Assembly (NCBI RefSeq): GCF_900454025.1
Contig: NZ_UGQM01000001.1
Span: 4,402,001-4,466,000 of the forward strand
From: Mycolicibacterium gilvum
GTDB taxonomy: Bacteria > Actinomycetota > Actinomycetes > Mycobacteriales > Mycobacteriaceae
DNA: 64,000 nucleotides
Reading direction: 5' to 3'
Shown here: piece after piece, positions 42,680 to 51,057 of the stretch
Numbering within the stretch: position 1 is the stretch's first letter
Layout of the letters: each line of letters starts with the position of its first letter
The notes under the pieces: model-generated
Databases searched by the model: none
Told to the model about the DNA's origin: nothing
Seen by the model: the letters and a program-made list of their open reading frames with translations, nothing else
Made by a program: the position numbers and the translations under genes

Positions 42680-44842
42680 ATGAGCCGGACTGTGCACACG
42701 TTCTGCCGGTACTGCCTGGCCTCCTGCGGGGTCGAGGTGACCGTCGAGGACAACCGCGTCACGAAGATCTCAGCCGATAAGCGCAACCCGCACAGCTGGC
42801 ACGACTTCTGCGCCAAGGGACGCACCGCCGCGCAGCTCGTCGAGCATCCCCGCCGGATCCTGAACCCGATGCGTCGGGTCGGCGACGAATACGTCGAGGC
42901 GGCCTGGGACGAGGCCATCGCCGACATCGCGACCCGGATGAACGCGGCGATCGACGCCGGCGGCCCCGATGCCGTCGGCGTGTATTACGGCAACCCGGCG
43001 GGCTTTTCGTCCTCGAACATCGTGTTCATGAACGGCTGGCTCGATGCCGTCGGCACCCACAGCCGGTACGCCGTCGGGTCGATCGACCAGAACGCGATGC
43101 ACGTCGTCGCCCAGGCCATGTACGGATCGATCCTGATGGCGCCGGTGTCCGACATCGACAACTGCGACTACTTCCTGCTCGTCGGCACCAATCCGGCCGT
43201 GAGCGCCTGGAACTGGCTCGAGACCGTGCCGGGCGGATGGCGACGAGCGCTCGCGCGCCAGGCCCGGGGCGCGACGATCGTCGTCGTCGACCCCGTGCGC
43301 ACCGAGTCGGCCGCGAAAGCCGATGTGCACGTGGCGGTTCGGCCCGGCCAGGATTGGGCGCTGCTGCTCGCGATGGTCGCGGTGATCCTCGGGGAGGGGC
43401 TCGAGCACCGGCAGGACTGCGCTGAGCTCGTCGACAGCATGGAGGGCCTGCGCGCGCTGGTCGCCGACGTCGACATCGACGATCTGGCCGATCGCTGTGA
43501 CGTCCCGCGGGACCGGATCGAGTCGGTGGCACGGGATTTCGCGACGGCGCGGGCAGCGATGGTCGTCACCCGGACCGGGGTGTCGATGCACTTGACCGGC
43601 ACCGTCGCCGAATGGCTCGGCCATGTGCTCAACGTCATCACCGGGCGGATGGATCGGCCGGGCGGTCGCCGGTACGAGCCCGGCTACGTCGACGCGATCA
43701 GGATGTCGGGCATGGTGAAGGCGACGCCACATCGCAACCGTCTGTCGGGACGGGAGATGGTCGCCGGAGCGCACGCGCTGTCCGAACTTCCCGACGAGAT
43801 CACCACGCCGGGGCCGGGCCAGATCCGCGCTCTGCTGCTCAACTGCGGCAATCCGGTCGTGTCGGGTCCCGACGGCGCGCGACTCGACGAGGCCCTGTCC
43901 CAGCTGGACCTTCTGGTCGCCATCGATTTCGTGCAACGCGAAAGCCACCGGCACGCGCACTGGCTGCTGCCGGCGGTGCACTGGCTGGAGCGCGACGACC
44001 TGCTGGCCTTCACCAGCAACATGCATGACGAACCGTACCTGCACTTCGGCGCCCGGGCCGTGGAGCCACCGCCGGGGGCGCGGCAGGAGTGGCGCATCTT
44101 CGTCGACCTCGCCCTCGCGATGGGCAAGCCGCTGTTCGGCGCCAAGGGGCTCAACGCGTTCATCACCGCGACGCGGAGGGTGGCGCGGGTGACCCGGCGG
44201 CCGCAGCTCGAGTTCTCCCCCGCCTGGATCGACAGGCTCGTCGTCGCCACGGGCCGGAAGTTCAACGGACGCAGGATCAGGTGGCGCGAGGTGCTCGCCC
44301 ATCCGCACGGCTGGGTGCTCGGCCCCCGCGAGTTCGGGCATTTCCGCGAGGCACTGCGCACCCCCGACAAGGTGGTTCGTCTGGCTCCGCCCGAGTTCGT
44401 CGCCCGCGCGCGGGAACTGCTCGCCGAGCCCGCCCCGGCTGCGCCGGCCGGATACCCGTTTCAGCTCGCCAACCGCCGCCACCGGCACTCGATGAACTCC
44501 TGGCTCAACGACCTGCCCGGGCTGCATCCGTCGGGAAAGGGTAGCGAGGTCGTCCTCCATCCCGACGACGCGGCGCCGCTGGGCATCGCCGACGGAGACC
44601 GCGTCACGGTGCATTCCCCGGTCGGGGCGATCGAGCTCACCGCGGCGGTCTCGGATCAGCCCCGCCCCGGCGTGGTGATCATCGACCACGGTTGGGGATC
44701 ACGGGTTTTCGATCCCCGGGGCGGATCGGCGCCAGTGGGGTTCGGGGTCAACCGCAATCTGCTGGTCGACGCGGAGCCGGTCGACCCGCTGTCGCAGACT
44801 CCGGCGCTGAACTCGGCCTACGTCGCGGTGACCCGAGTCTGA
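42680..44842 (+). CDS. Molybdopterin oxidoreductase, formate-dehydrogenase/nitrate-reductase-like
   Basis: A 720-residue DMSO-reductase-superfamily enzyme. Cys9, Cys12, Cys16 and Cys44 (CxxCxxxC...C) bind a 4Fe-4S cluster. AAWDEAIADIATRM, VGTNPAVSAWNW, RTGVSMHLTGTVAEWL and the C-terminal molydopterin-dinucleotide domain (HSMNSWLNDLPGLHPSG to DGDRVTVHSPVGAIELTA) follow. No Tat signal is present, so it is cytoplasmic. No electron-transfer subunit or cofactor gene is adjacent, making substrate and partner unknown. Mycobacteria hold several such orphan enzymes. The gene is not part of the recalled M. tuberculosis order here. Confidence 0.9.
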   Translation: MSRTVHTFCRYCLASCGVEVTVEDNRVTKISADKRNPHSWHDFCAKGRTAAQLVEHPRRILNPMRRVGDEYVEAAWDEAIADIATRMNAAIDAGGPDAVGVYYGNPAGFSSSNIVFMNGWLDAVGTHSRYAVGSIDQNAMHVVAQAMYGSILMAPVSDIDNCDYFLLVGTNPAVSAWNWLETVPGGWRRALARQARGATIVVVDPVRTESAAKADVHVAVRPGQDWALLLAMVAVILGEGLEHRQDCAELVDSMEGLRALVADVDIDDLADRCDVPRDRIESVARDFATARAAMVVTRTGVSMHLTGTVAEWLGHVLNVITGRMDRPGGRRYEPGYVDAIRMSGMVKATPHRNRLSGREMVAGAHALSELPDEITTPGPGQIRALLLNCGNPVVSGPDGARLDEALSQLDLLVAIDFVQRESHRHAHWLLPAVHWLERDDLLAFTSNMHDEPYLHFGARAVEPPPGARQEWRIFVDLALAMGKPLFGAKGLNAFITATRRVARVTRRPQLEFSPAWIDRLVVATGRKFNGRRIRWREVLAHPHGWVLGPREFGHFREALRTPDKVVRLAPPEFVARARELLAEPAPAAPAGYPFQLANRRHRHSMNSWLNDLPGLHPSGKGSEVVLHPDDAAPLGIADGDRVTVHSPVGAIELTAAVSDQPRPGVVIIDHGWGSRVFDPRGGSAPVGFGVNRNLLVDAEPVDPLSQTPALNSAYVAVTRV

Positions 44843-44846
44843 GGTC

Positions 44847-45050
44847 TCAGCCGCGCGTGCGCAGCACGGCCACGCCGCCGCCGACGAGAGCCGCCACCAA
44901 CAGCGCCATCGCCCAGCCTGCCCCCAGCAACCACCACACCAGTCCGACGACGAGAAGGACAGGCGATACCGCGAACAGCACCATGCCGGGATGCTGCTTG
45001 ATCACCGCGAGAGCGCCCCGGGCCCGCTGCCGGTCGATTTCCTTGGCCAT
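44847..45050 (-). CDS. Small two-helix membrane protein
   Basis: A 67-residue protein with a basic N-terminus (KEIDRQRARGALAVIK) and two hydrophobic helices (about 22-42 and 45-62), ending in RTRG. No family is recognised. CATTCT lies 6 nt upstream of the ATG, a possible -10 box for a leaderless mRNA. It is convergent with the molybdopterin oxidoreductase (4-bp gap). Composition and helix pattern look real rather than a shadow ORF, but homology is untested. Confidence 0.6.
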   Translation of the reverse strand: MAKEIDRQRARGALAVIKQHPGMVLFAVSPVLLVVGLVWWLLGAGWAMALLVAALVGGGVAVLRTRG

Positions 45051-45126
45051 GTCGCCAGAATGCCAGGTGCCGAGCGCCGTGACGACACATAGTGTGAGGT
45101 CGACAGACTCGTCAAAGGAGGCGGCG

Positions 45127-45993
45127 ATGACAGGACCCGGCCAGGGCAGTTGGCAGCCCGACCCCGAAGGGCGCTTCGACTACCGGTGGCACGACGGAGC
45201 CCAGTGGACCGATCAGGTGTCCCATCAGGGCCAGATCCAACGGTCACCCCTGGGCGGCGCACCCCCGGCGCAGCATCCCGGTCAGCAGCAGGCCCAGGCG
45301 GTCACCGGCGGAGGCGACGGATTCACCGGCATCACAGGGGATCTCGTCGACGGACGGTTCAGCGAGAAGGAAGCCAAGGCGATCGCGAACCAGAACACGA
45401 AGCTGCTCCGCGTCCGGCTCGGCGAGCCGTTCATGGCACGCCAGGGCTCGATGGTCGCCTACCAGGGCAACGTCGAGTTCGCCTTCGAGGGAGGTGGGGC
45501 CTCCAAGTTCATCAAGAAGGCGCTCACGGGCGAAGGTCTGCCGCTGATGCGCTGCCAGGGCCAGGGCGATGTGTTCCTCGCCGACCGGTCCTATGACGTG
45601 CATCTGCTGAACCTGAACAACTCCGGCCTGTCGATCAGCGGCAAGAACGTCCTGGCGTTCTCGTCGAGCCTCGACTGGAACATCGAGCGGGTCAAGGGCG
45701 GGAGCATGGTCGCCGGCGGCCTGTTCAACACCACCCTGCGGGGCACCGGCTGGGTGGCACTGACCACCGACGGACCTCCGGTGGTGCTCAACGCCGCCGA
45801 GGCGCCCACGTTCGCGGACACCAATGCGGTGGTCGCCTGGTCTGCCAACCTGCAGACCCAGCTCAAGACCAGCTTCAAGGCCGGCGCACTGATCGGCCGC
45901 GGTTCGGGCGAAGCGGTGCAGGTGTCGTTCTACGGCAACGGTTTTGTGATCGTGCAACCGTCGGAGGGCATCCCGGTCACGACACCGCAGTAG
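45127..45993 (+). CDS. AIM24-family protein with N-terminal DUF2510 segment
   Basis: A 288-residue protein. The N-terminus PGQGSWQPDPEGRFDYRWHDGAQWTDQVS is the short Trp-rich DUF2510 motif common in actinobacteria. It is followed by a Gln/Pro linker and an AIM24 beta-sandwich domain (LLRVRLGEPFMARQGSMVAYQGN to ALIGRGSGEAVQVSFYGNGFVIVQP). AIM24-like proteins (related to TerD-neighbouring or TRAP-like folds) lack a firm bacterial function. A very strong AAAGGAGG at 45114-45121 fixes the start. It abuts the convergent dtd gene with no gap. Confidence 0.87.
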   Translation: MTGPGQGSWQPDPEGRFDYRWHDGAQWTDQVSHQGQIQRSPLGGAPPAQHPGQQQAQAVTGGGDGFTGITGDLVDGRFSEKEAKAIANQNTKLLRVRLGEPFMARQGSMVAYQGNVEFAFEGGGASKFIKKALTGEGLPLMRCQGQGDVFLADRSYDVHLLNLNNSGLSISGKNVLAFSSSLDWNIERVKGGSMVAGGLFNTTLRGTGWVALTTDGPPVVLNAAEAPTFADTNAVVAWSANLQTQLKTSFKAGALIGRGSGEAVQVSFYGNGFVIVQPSEGIPVTTPQ

Positions 45994-46425
45994 TCACAGT
46001 TCGAGAAGCACCGTGACGGGGCCGTCGTTGACGAGCTCGACCTGCATGTCGGCCCCGAAGACACCGGTCTGCACGGTCGCGCCCAACGATTCGAGCGCCG
46101 CGGCGAAGTCGCTCACGAGCGGCTCGGCCACCGGACCGGGGGCCGCGGCGTTCCATGTGGGTCGGCGCCCCTTGGTGGTGTTGCCGTACAGGGTGAACTG
46201 ACTGACCACCAGGATCGGGGCGCCGATGTCGCTGGCCGACTTCTCGTCGTCGAGAATCCGCAGCGACCACAGCTTTTCTGCGAGCCGACGGGCCTTCGTG
46301 TGGTCGTCGTCGTGGGTGACGCCGACGAGTGCGAGCAGACCCTGGGTCTCCGGTTCGATCGCGCCGACGACGTCGCCCCCGACGATCACCCGCGCGGACG
46401 TGACGCGCTGTACGAGGATCCGCAT
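45994..46425 (-). CDS. dtd: D-aminoacyl-tRNA deacylase
   Basis: A 143-residue DTD enzyme that hydrolyses D-aminoacyl-tRNA in the cytosol. [17 protein letters not shown] at the start, [18 protein letters not shown] (catalytic region) and the C-terminal [10 protein letters not shown] (Gly-cisPro motif) identify it. A TAGTTT hexamer 6 nt before the ATG suggests its own leaderless mRNA; this hexamer includes the TAG stop of the upstream DUF305 gene, which lies 9 bp away on the same strand. Confidence 0.95.
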   Translation of the reverse strand: MRILVQRVTSARVIVGGDVVGAIEPETQGLLALVGVTHDDDHTKARRLAEKLWSLRILDDEKSASDIGAPILVVSQFTLYGNTTKGRRPTWNAAAPGPVAEPLVSDFAAALESLGATVQTGVFGADMQVELVNDGPVTVLLEL

Positions 46426-46431
46426 GCCGCG

Positions 46432-46437
46432 AAACTA
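46432..46437 (-). promoter_or_regulatory. Putative -10 box for dtd embedded in the preceding stop codon
   Basis: TAGTTT (46437-46432) lies 6 nt before the dtd ATG; its first three bases are the TAG that ends the DUF305 gene. Confidence 0.4.
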
Positions 46438-47097
46438 CAGTGAGCCGAGGATCTGCCTCATGACGCCGATCTCGCGCTGCTGGGTCTCGATGATCTCGCG
46501 TGCGAGCCCCACAGCCTCCTCGGACTGACCGTTGTCGACCTCGGTCTGAGCCATCGTCACCGCCCCCTCGTGGTGAACGATCATGCCGTCGAGGAACTGG
46601 CGCGCGGCGTCGACGCCCTGCGCCTGCCGCAGCTGCTCCAGCTGGGCCTCGGTCATCATTCCCATCGCCGCGTGGTCGGTCATCTCGCCCATGTCGTGGC
46701 CCTCGTGCCCGGACGAGGCCGGAACGCCCCACTGCGTGAGCCAGCCCTGCATCGTCGCGATCTCGGGACCCTGCGCGGCCTTGATCTGGGTCGCCAGCTC
46801 GGTGACCCGCGGGTCGATGCCCTGCTTGGCCAGGATGATGTCGCTCATCACGATCGCCTGCTCGTGGTGCGGGACCATGTCGCGCGCGAAGGTCGCGTCG
46901 GCATCGTTGTGGGCACCGTCATGGGTATCGCCGTGGGCACCGTCATGGGTATCGCCGTGATCGCCGTGCGAGGTGGTCTCCTGACCCTGCGTGCCCTCGG
47001 CGGTCTCCGTGCCGACGTCACTGCATCCGGCGAGCAGCAGGACGACGGTGGCACCCACACCGGCTGCTCCGACCCTCAGACTTCGGTTCGACATCAT
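46435..47097 (-). CDS. DUF305 His/Met-rich lipoprotein, likely copper-related
   Basis: A 220-residue lipoprotein with lipobox LLLAGC. A His/Asp-rich spacer contains THDGAHGD repeats (two near-identical 24-bp units in DNA). Two DUF305 (CopM-like, ferritin-like helical) motifs follow: FARDMVPHHEQAIVMSD and FLDGMIVHHEGAVTMAQ, with a Met/His-rich GHEGHDMGEMTDHAAMGMM between. These suggest periplasmic copper binding. AAGGAG lies 8 nt before the tandem ATGs. It diverges from the copper ATPase operon across a CsoR-like operator, supporting co-regulation by copper. Confidence 0.88.
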   Translation of the reverse strand: MMSNRSLRVGAAGVGATVVLLLAGCSDVGTETAEGTQGQETTSHGDHGDTHDGAHGDTHDGAHNDADATFARDMVPHHEQAIVMSDIILAKQGIDPRVTELATQIKAAQGPEIATMQGWLTQWGVPASSGHEGHDMGEMTDHAAMGMMTEAQLEQLRQAQGVDAARQFLDGMIVHHEGAVTMAQTEVDNGQSEEAVGLAREIIETQQREIGVMRQILGSL

Positions 47098-47124
47098 CGT
47101 CGTGACTCCTTCACCTGTAGCGAG

Positions 47125-47153
47125 TTCCCATCTATACCCTAGGGGGGTATAGT
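47125..47153 (+). promoter_or_regulatory. Promoter of the copper operon
   Basis: TTCCCA (47125-47130), 17 nt, TATAGT (47148-47153). The -10 box is inside the right arm of the CsoR-like palindrome, so repressor binding would block it. The predicted transcript start is near 47160, leaving a leader of about 28 nt with GGGAGGAG. Confidence 0.5.
47133..47151. promoter_or_regulatory. CsoR-like copper-responsive operator
   Basis: TATACCC-TAGGG-GGGTATA is a perfect 7-bp inverted repeat with 5-bp spacer, matching the ATACCC...GGGTAT form of CsoR-family sites. It lies between the divergent DUF305 and copper ATPase genes. No csoR gene is in the window. Confidence 0.7.
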
Positions 47154-47187
47154 ACACATCAACTCGACCGACCCCGGGAGGAGTCGC

Positions 47188-47262
47188 ATGAGCACCATCA
47201 CCGTCACCGCGTCGGACGTATCCCAGGGTACGGTCACGATCTCCGGCGGCCCGGTCTCGTGA
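47188..47262 (+). CDS. 24-residue microprotein heading the copper operon
   Basis: [20 protein letters not shown] begins this 24-residue frame, which ends in GPVS. A strong GGGAGGAG at 47176-47183 lies 4 nt upstream of the ATG, the best ribosome site in the operon. Its TGA overlaps the GTG of the next small ORF (GTGA), so translation is coupled. It lacks Cys and His, so direct copper binding is unlikely. It resembles the first strand of a heavy-metal-associated domain (MSTITVT) but stops before any metal motif; it may be a remnant or a leader peptide. Confidence 0.55.
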   Translation: MSTITVTASDVSQGTVTISGGPVS

Positions 47263-47414
47263 CCGCCCCGACCAGGATCGCCGCGTTCCTCGCGATGCTC
47301 GCCGTGGTGTTCGCCGCGTCGCTGTGGGTGGGCGGCACCTTCGGCCCGACCCAAGGACCGGCACAGGTCCATCCCGTGACCGACGACCGGCATCAGGACG
47401 GAAACCACCCGTGA
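47259..47414 (+). CDS. 51-residue single-helix microprotein in the copper operon
   Basis: A 51-residue frame: basic start (TAPTRI), one hydrophobic helix [19 protein letters not shown] (about residues 7-25), then a polar tail with [20 protein letters not shown]. The GTG start overlaps the preceding TGA, and its TGA overlaps the copA GTG, making a chain of three coupled frames. The topology suggests a small membrane protein with an outward tail holding two His residues near others. No family recognised; it could assist the CopA pump. Confidence 0.65.
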   Translation: MTAPTRIAAFLAMLAVVFAASLWVGGTFGPTQGPAQVHPVTDDRHQDGNHP

Positions 47415-49624
47415 ACACCCTCGAGCTCTCCATCGGCGGGATGACGTGTGCGTCGTGCGCGGCGCGCGTGGAGAAGAAGCTCAACAAACTCGACGGCGTG
47501 ACCGCGACCGTCAACTACGCCACCGAAAAGGCCCGTGTCGAATTCGGCGACAATGTGTCGACCGACCAGCTCGTCTCGGCGGTCGAGTCGGCCGGCTACC
47601 AGGCCGCGCTTCCCGAGCCGCCGAACCCGCCGGACGTCGAACCCGCCGATCCGACCGCTGCACTGCGCCGGCGTCTGATGATCTGCGTGGCGCTGTCGGT
47701 CCCCGTGATCGCGATGGCGATGGCCCCGCCGCTGCAGTTCACGTACTGGCAGTGGCTGTCGCTGACCCTCGCGGCGCCCGTGGTGGTCTGGGGCGCATGG
47801 CCGTTCCACCGGGCGACGTGGGCCAACCTGCGCCACGGCACCGCCACGATGGACACGCTGATCTCCGTCGGCACCCTCGCCGCGTTCGGCTGGTCGATCT
47901 ACGCGCTGTTCTGGGGCACCGCCGGCGTGCCGGGGATGACGCACCCGTTCGAGCTGACCATCGCCCGCACCGACGGCAGCGGCAACATCTACCTGGAGGC
48001 CGCCGCCGGGGTGACGACGTTCATCCTCGCCGGCCGGTACTTCGAAGCACGCGCGAAACGCCGCGCGGGGGCGGCACTGCGAGCTCTCCTGGAGTTGGGC
48101 GTCCGCGACGTCACCGTCCGCAGAGGTGCTGCAGAACACCGCATTCCGATCGACCAACTCCGCGTCGACGACGAGTTCGTGGTCCGGCCGGGCGAGAAGG
48201 TCGCGGCCGACGGGATCATCGTCGAAGGCGCATCGGCAGTCGATGCATCGATGCTGACCGGCGAGTCGGTGCCCCTCGAGGTCAAACCGGGCGACCGCGT
48301 GGTGGGTGCGACGGTGAACGTCGACGGACGGCTGGTGGTGCGCGCCGAGCGGGTGGGCGCCGACACCCAATTGGCGCAGATGGCACGGCTGGTCGAGGAC
48401 GCGCAGAACGGCAAGGCACAGGCCCAACGGCTCGCCGACAGGATCTCGGGCGTCTTCGTCCCGGTCGTCATCGGGCTCGCGGTGGCGACACTCGGGTTCT
48501 GGATCGGCAGCGGTTACCCGGTCGCGGCGGCGTTCACCGCGGCGGTAGCGGTCCTGATCATCGCGTGCCCGTGCGCACTGGGACTCGCGACGCCGATGGC
48601 GTTGATGGTGGGCACCGGACGCGGCGCCCAGTTGGGCATCCTGATCAAGGGACCCGAGGTGCTCGAGTCCACCCGGAGGGTGGACACCGTGATCGTCGAC
48701 AAGACGGGCACCGTGACGACCGGGGACATGACACTGGTCGACGTGTTCGCCGCCGACGGCGAACAGCCCGACGAGGTGCTGCGCATGGCCGGGGCGGTGG
48801 AGAGTCCGTCCGAGCATCCGATCGCCGCGGCGATCGCGAGTGGTGCGCGGGACAAGCTCGGCGACCTCCCCGCCGTCGACGGCTTCGCCAATCTGCGCGG
48901 GCTCGGCGTCGAAGGGGACGTCGAGGGCCGTCGTGTGACGCTGGGCCGCCTCCGGCTGCTGTCGGACAGGTCCTTCGAGATACCCGACGATCTCGCGTCC
49001 GCCGTCGCACGCGCCGAGGGCGGGGGCAGTACCGCGGTCACCGTGGGGTGGGATGGACGTGCGCGCGGCGTCCTGATGGTGGCTGACGCCGTCAAACCGA
49101 CGTCGGCCGAAGCGATCTCGCTACTCAAGCGCGCCGGCCTCACACCGATCATGGTGACCGGCGACAACGAGGCGGTCGCCCGCACGGTCGCCGCGCAGGT
49201 CGGCATCGACGAGGTCGTCGCGGGAGTACTACCCCAGGACAAGGTGGACACCGTCACGCGGCTGCAGCGCGACGGTCGGGTCGTGGCGATGGTCGGCGAC
49301 GGAGTGAACGATGCCGCCGCGCTCGCCCAGGCCGATCTGGGGATGGCGATGGGCAGCGGCACCGATGTGGCCATCGAAGCCAGCGACCTGACGCTCGTCA
49401 GCAACGACCTGCGTGCGGTGCCCGACGCGATCCGGTTGTCCCGCAAGACTTTGAGCACCATCAAGAGCAACCTCTTCTGGGCGTTCGCCTACAACGTCGC
49501 CGCTCTGCCGCTGGCCGCGGCCGGGTTGCTCAACCCGATGATCGCCGGTGCCGCAATGGCATTCAGTTCGGTCTTCGTCGTGACCAACAGCCTGCGGCTG
49601 CGCGCGTTCACCCCGTCGCGCTGA
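47411..49624 (+). CDS. copA: Copper-exporting P1B-type ATPase
   Basis: A 737-residue heavy-metal P-type ATPase. One N-terminal HMA domain has GMTCASC (Cys13, Cys16). Eight membrane helices include the CPC metal motif ([15 protein letters not shown]). The actuator has TGES ([11 protein letters not shown]), the phosphorylation site is DKTGT and the nucleotide domain holds SEHPIAAAI. The final helices [16 protein letters not shown] and [16 protein letters not shown] match the Cu(I) subgroup. It pumps copper out of the cytoplasm. A GTG start overlaps the small ORF upstream. It resembles CtpV/CopA of mycobacteria. Confidence 0.95.
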   Translation: MNTLELSIGGMTCASCAARVEKKLNKLDGVTATVNYATEKARVEFGDNVSTDQLVSAVESAGYQAALPEPPNPPDVEPADPTAALRRRLMICVALSVPVIAMAMAPPLQFTYWQWLSLTLAAPVVVWGAWPFHRATWANLRHGTATMDTLISVGTLAAFGWSIYALFWGTAGVPGMTHPFELTIARTDGSGNIYLEAAAGVTTFILAGRYFEARAKRRAGAALRALLELGVRDVTVRRGAAEHRIPIDQLRVDDEFVVRPGEKVAADGIIVEGASAVDASMLTGESVPLEVKPGDRVVGATVNVDGRLVVRAERVGADTQLAQMARLVEDAQNGKAQAQRLADRISGVFVPVVIGLAVATLGFWIGSGYPVAAAFTAAVAVLIIACPCALGLATPMALMVGTGRGAQLGILIKGPEVLESTRRVDTVIVDKTGTVTTGDMTLVDVFAADGEQPDEVLRMAGAVESPSEHPIAAAIASGARDKLGDLPAVDGFANLRGLGVEGDVEGRRVTLGRLRLLSDRSFEIPDDLASAVARAEGGGSTAVTVGWDGRARGVLMVADAVKPTSAEAISLLKRAGLTPIMVTGDNEAVARTVAAQVGIDEVVAGVLPQDKVDTVTRLQRDGRVVAMVGDGVNDAAALAQADLGMAMGSGTDVAIEASDLTLVSNDLRAVPDAIRLSRKTLSTIKSNLFWAFAYNVAALPLAAAGLLNPMIAGAAMAFSSVFVVTNSLRLRAFTPSR

Positions 49625-50971
49625 CTACGGGTCGTCGTCGTCTTCGCGCTCGCCCCCCTCTTCGGCGAGAAGGTGGCGTTCGGGATGGTGGTAGCCGTTG
49701 ACGCGATGCTGACTCGTGTCGAGGTCGGGGGGTGGGATCCACTCGGTCTGGTTGTCGGTGTTCTTGGCGGTGGTCCAGCCGGTCGTCTCGATCATGCGGT
49801 TATCAGGCCCACACGCAAGCGTCAGGTCGTCGATGTCGGTGTGGCCGTCGTCTTTCCAGTCCGCGCTCGCGTGGTGGGCCTGACACCAGTAGCCGGGCAC
49901 GGTGCAGCCCGGCCGGGTACAGCCCCGGTCACGTGCATGCAGCACGATCCTTTGCGCGGCGTTGACCAGCCGCTTGGCTCTGCCCAGGTAGAGGCTCTGG
50001 CCGGTGTGGCCGTCGAAGACGTACAGGTAGTGGTGCGCATCGGCGGCCAGCCGGATCAGATCCGGCATCGGCAGCAGTGACCCGCCACCGGTGACCGCCA
50101 CCCCGGCACCCTTCTCCAATTCCTGCAGAGTCGTCGACACGATCACCGTCACCGGTAAACCGTTGTGGGAACCGAGCTGCCCGCTTTCGACGGTGCGGCG
50201 CAGCAGCGCCTTCACTCCGTCGTGGTTGCGCTGGGCTTGGGTGCGGGTATCACCGCCCTTACTCTCCCCGTCGGGCAGGTTGGCGCCGGGGGCGGCCGCT
50301 GTGGCCAGCGCCGCTTCCAGATAGGCCCCGGTTTCCGGGTCGAGGTAGCCGCTGATGCGTCGAAACCCGTCGCGCTGCTGGGCGCCGAGCGTGACCCCGC
50401 GCCGCCGCGCGCGGTCTGTCTCGCTGGGTTCGGGGCCGTCCTGGTCGATCATGACCAGCAAGCGCCCCGCGACCGCATCCAACTCCTCAGGACCCAAACC
50501 TGAGCCGTGCCGCGCGAGTTCGGCGTCAGCGGCGGCGCGGGTATCCACGTCGACCCACGAGGGCAGGTTCCTGTGGAACTTCGCGATCACCGCCATATGC
50601 TCCTCACCCAGGCGCCCTTGGGCCTGGGCGGCGGCGGTGGCCTCCCACACCGGCGCCAAAGGTTCCCCGGTCATCGCCCGCCGCGGCCCCAGATTCTTCG
50701 CACGCTGCAGGCGGCGACCCGCCTCGGCGCTGCTGATCCGCAGCGAGGTGGTCAACACCTTCTTCCACGACGCCTCCCCGAGATGATGCGGTTCCGTCTC
50801 GTCGAGCAACCGCGCCAACACCTGGTGCTCGACCGCCGGGGCCGAGCGCAGCACCGTCGTCAACTCCGACAGCAGCCCGATCAACTCCCGATGAGACAGG
50901 TCCTCGGCGGCCTTGGCCAGCACGGCGAGCTGCTCACCGATCACCCCGACCGCTTCCGCCACCACATCCAT
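49625..50971 (-). CDS. DUF222 / HNH endonuclease, 13E12-repeat type
   Basis: A 448-residue protein. The N-terminal DUF222 region (about 1-330) contains LTTSLRISSAEAGRRLQRAKNLG and the conserved AVAGRLLVMIDQDG. The C-terminal HNH domain has LHARDRGCTRPGCTVPGYWCQAHHASADW with CxxxC/CxxHH metal and catalytic residues and TDIDDLTLACGPDNR. These mycobacterial proteins occur in multiple copies, sometimes carrying phage integration sites; their activity is unproven. The ATG at 50971 was chosen, with TAGTGT 7 nt upstream. It directly abuts copA convergently. Confidence 0.9.
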   Translation of the reverse strand: MDVVAEAVGVIGEQLAVLAKAAEDLSHRELIGLLSELTTVLRSAPAVEHQVLARLLDETEPHHLGEASWKKVLTTSLRISSAEAGRRLQRAKNLGPRRAMTGEPLAPVWEATAAAQAQGRLGEEHMAVIAKFHRNLPSWVDVDTRAAADAELARHGSGLGPEELDAVAGRLLVMIDQDGPEPSETDRARRRGVTLGAQQRDGFRRISGYLDPETGAYLEAALATAAAPGANLPDGESKGGDTRTQAQRNHDGVKALLRRTVESGQLGSHNGLPVTVIVSTTLQELEKGAGVAVTGGGSLLPMPDLIRLAADAHHYLYVFDGHTGQSLYLGRAKRLVNAAQRIVLHARDRGCTRPGCTVPGYWCQAHHASADWKDDGHTDIDDLTLACGPDNRMIETTGWTTAKNTDNQTEWIPPPDLDTSQHRVNGYHHPERHLLAEEGGEREDDDDP

Positions 50972-50978
50972 GAATCGA

Positions 50979-50984
50979 ACACTA
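50979..50984 (-). promoter_or_regulatory. Putative -10 box for the DUF222-HNH gene
   Basis: TAGTGT lies 7 nt before the ATG at 50971, with no Shine-Dalgarno sequence, supporting that start over upstream in-frame codons. Confidence 0.4.
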
Positions 50985-51057
50985 GTGCGACCCACTGACA
51001 CATCCGCCTCGGAATGTGACCACAGAAACCCAAGTGACAGAAGAAAATTCAGTGACC

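Noticed and set aside
42672..42683. Three-codon ORF (ATG ACC ACA TGA) overlapping the molybdopterin oxidoreductase ATG
   Set aside because: It resembles the oppB leader but has no -10 box upstream and is short enough to be chance.
42770..44689. A 639-residue minus-strand frame opposite the molybdopterin oxidoreductase
   Set aside because: Composition is Arg/His/Val-rich and shows no motifs; the plus strand carries the conserved Fe-S and cofactor motifs.
47188..47262. The 24-codon ORF as a CopZ-type copper chaperone
   Set aside because: The start MSTITVT is similar, but the frame stops before any GMTCxxC motif, so no chaperone function can be claimed.
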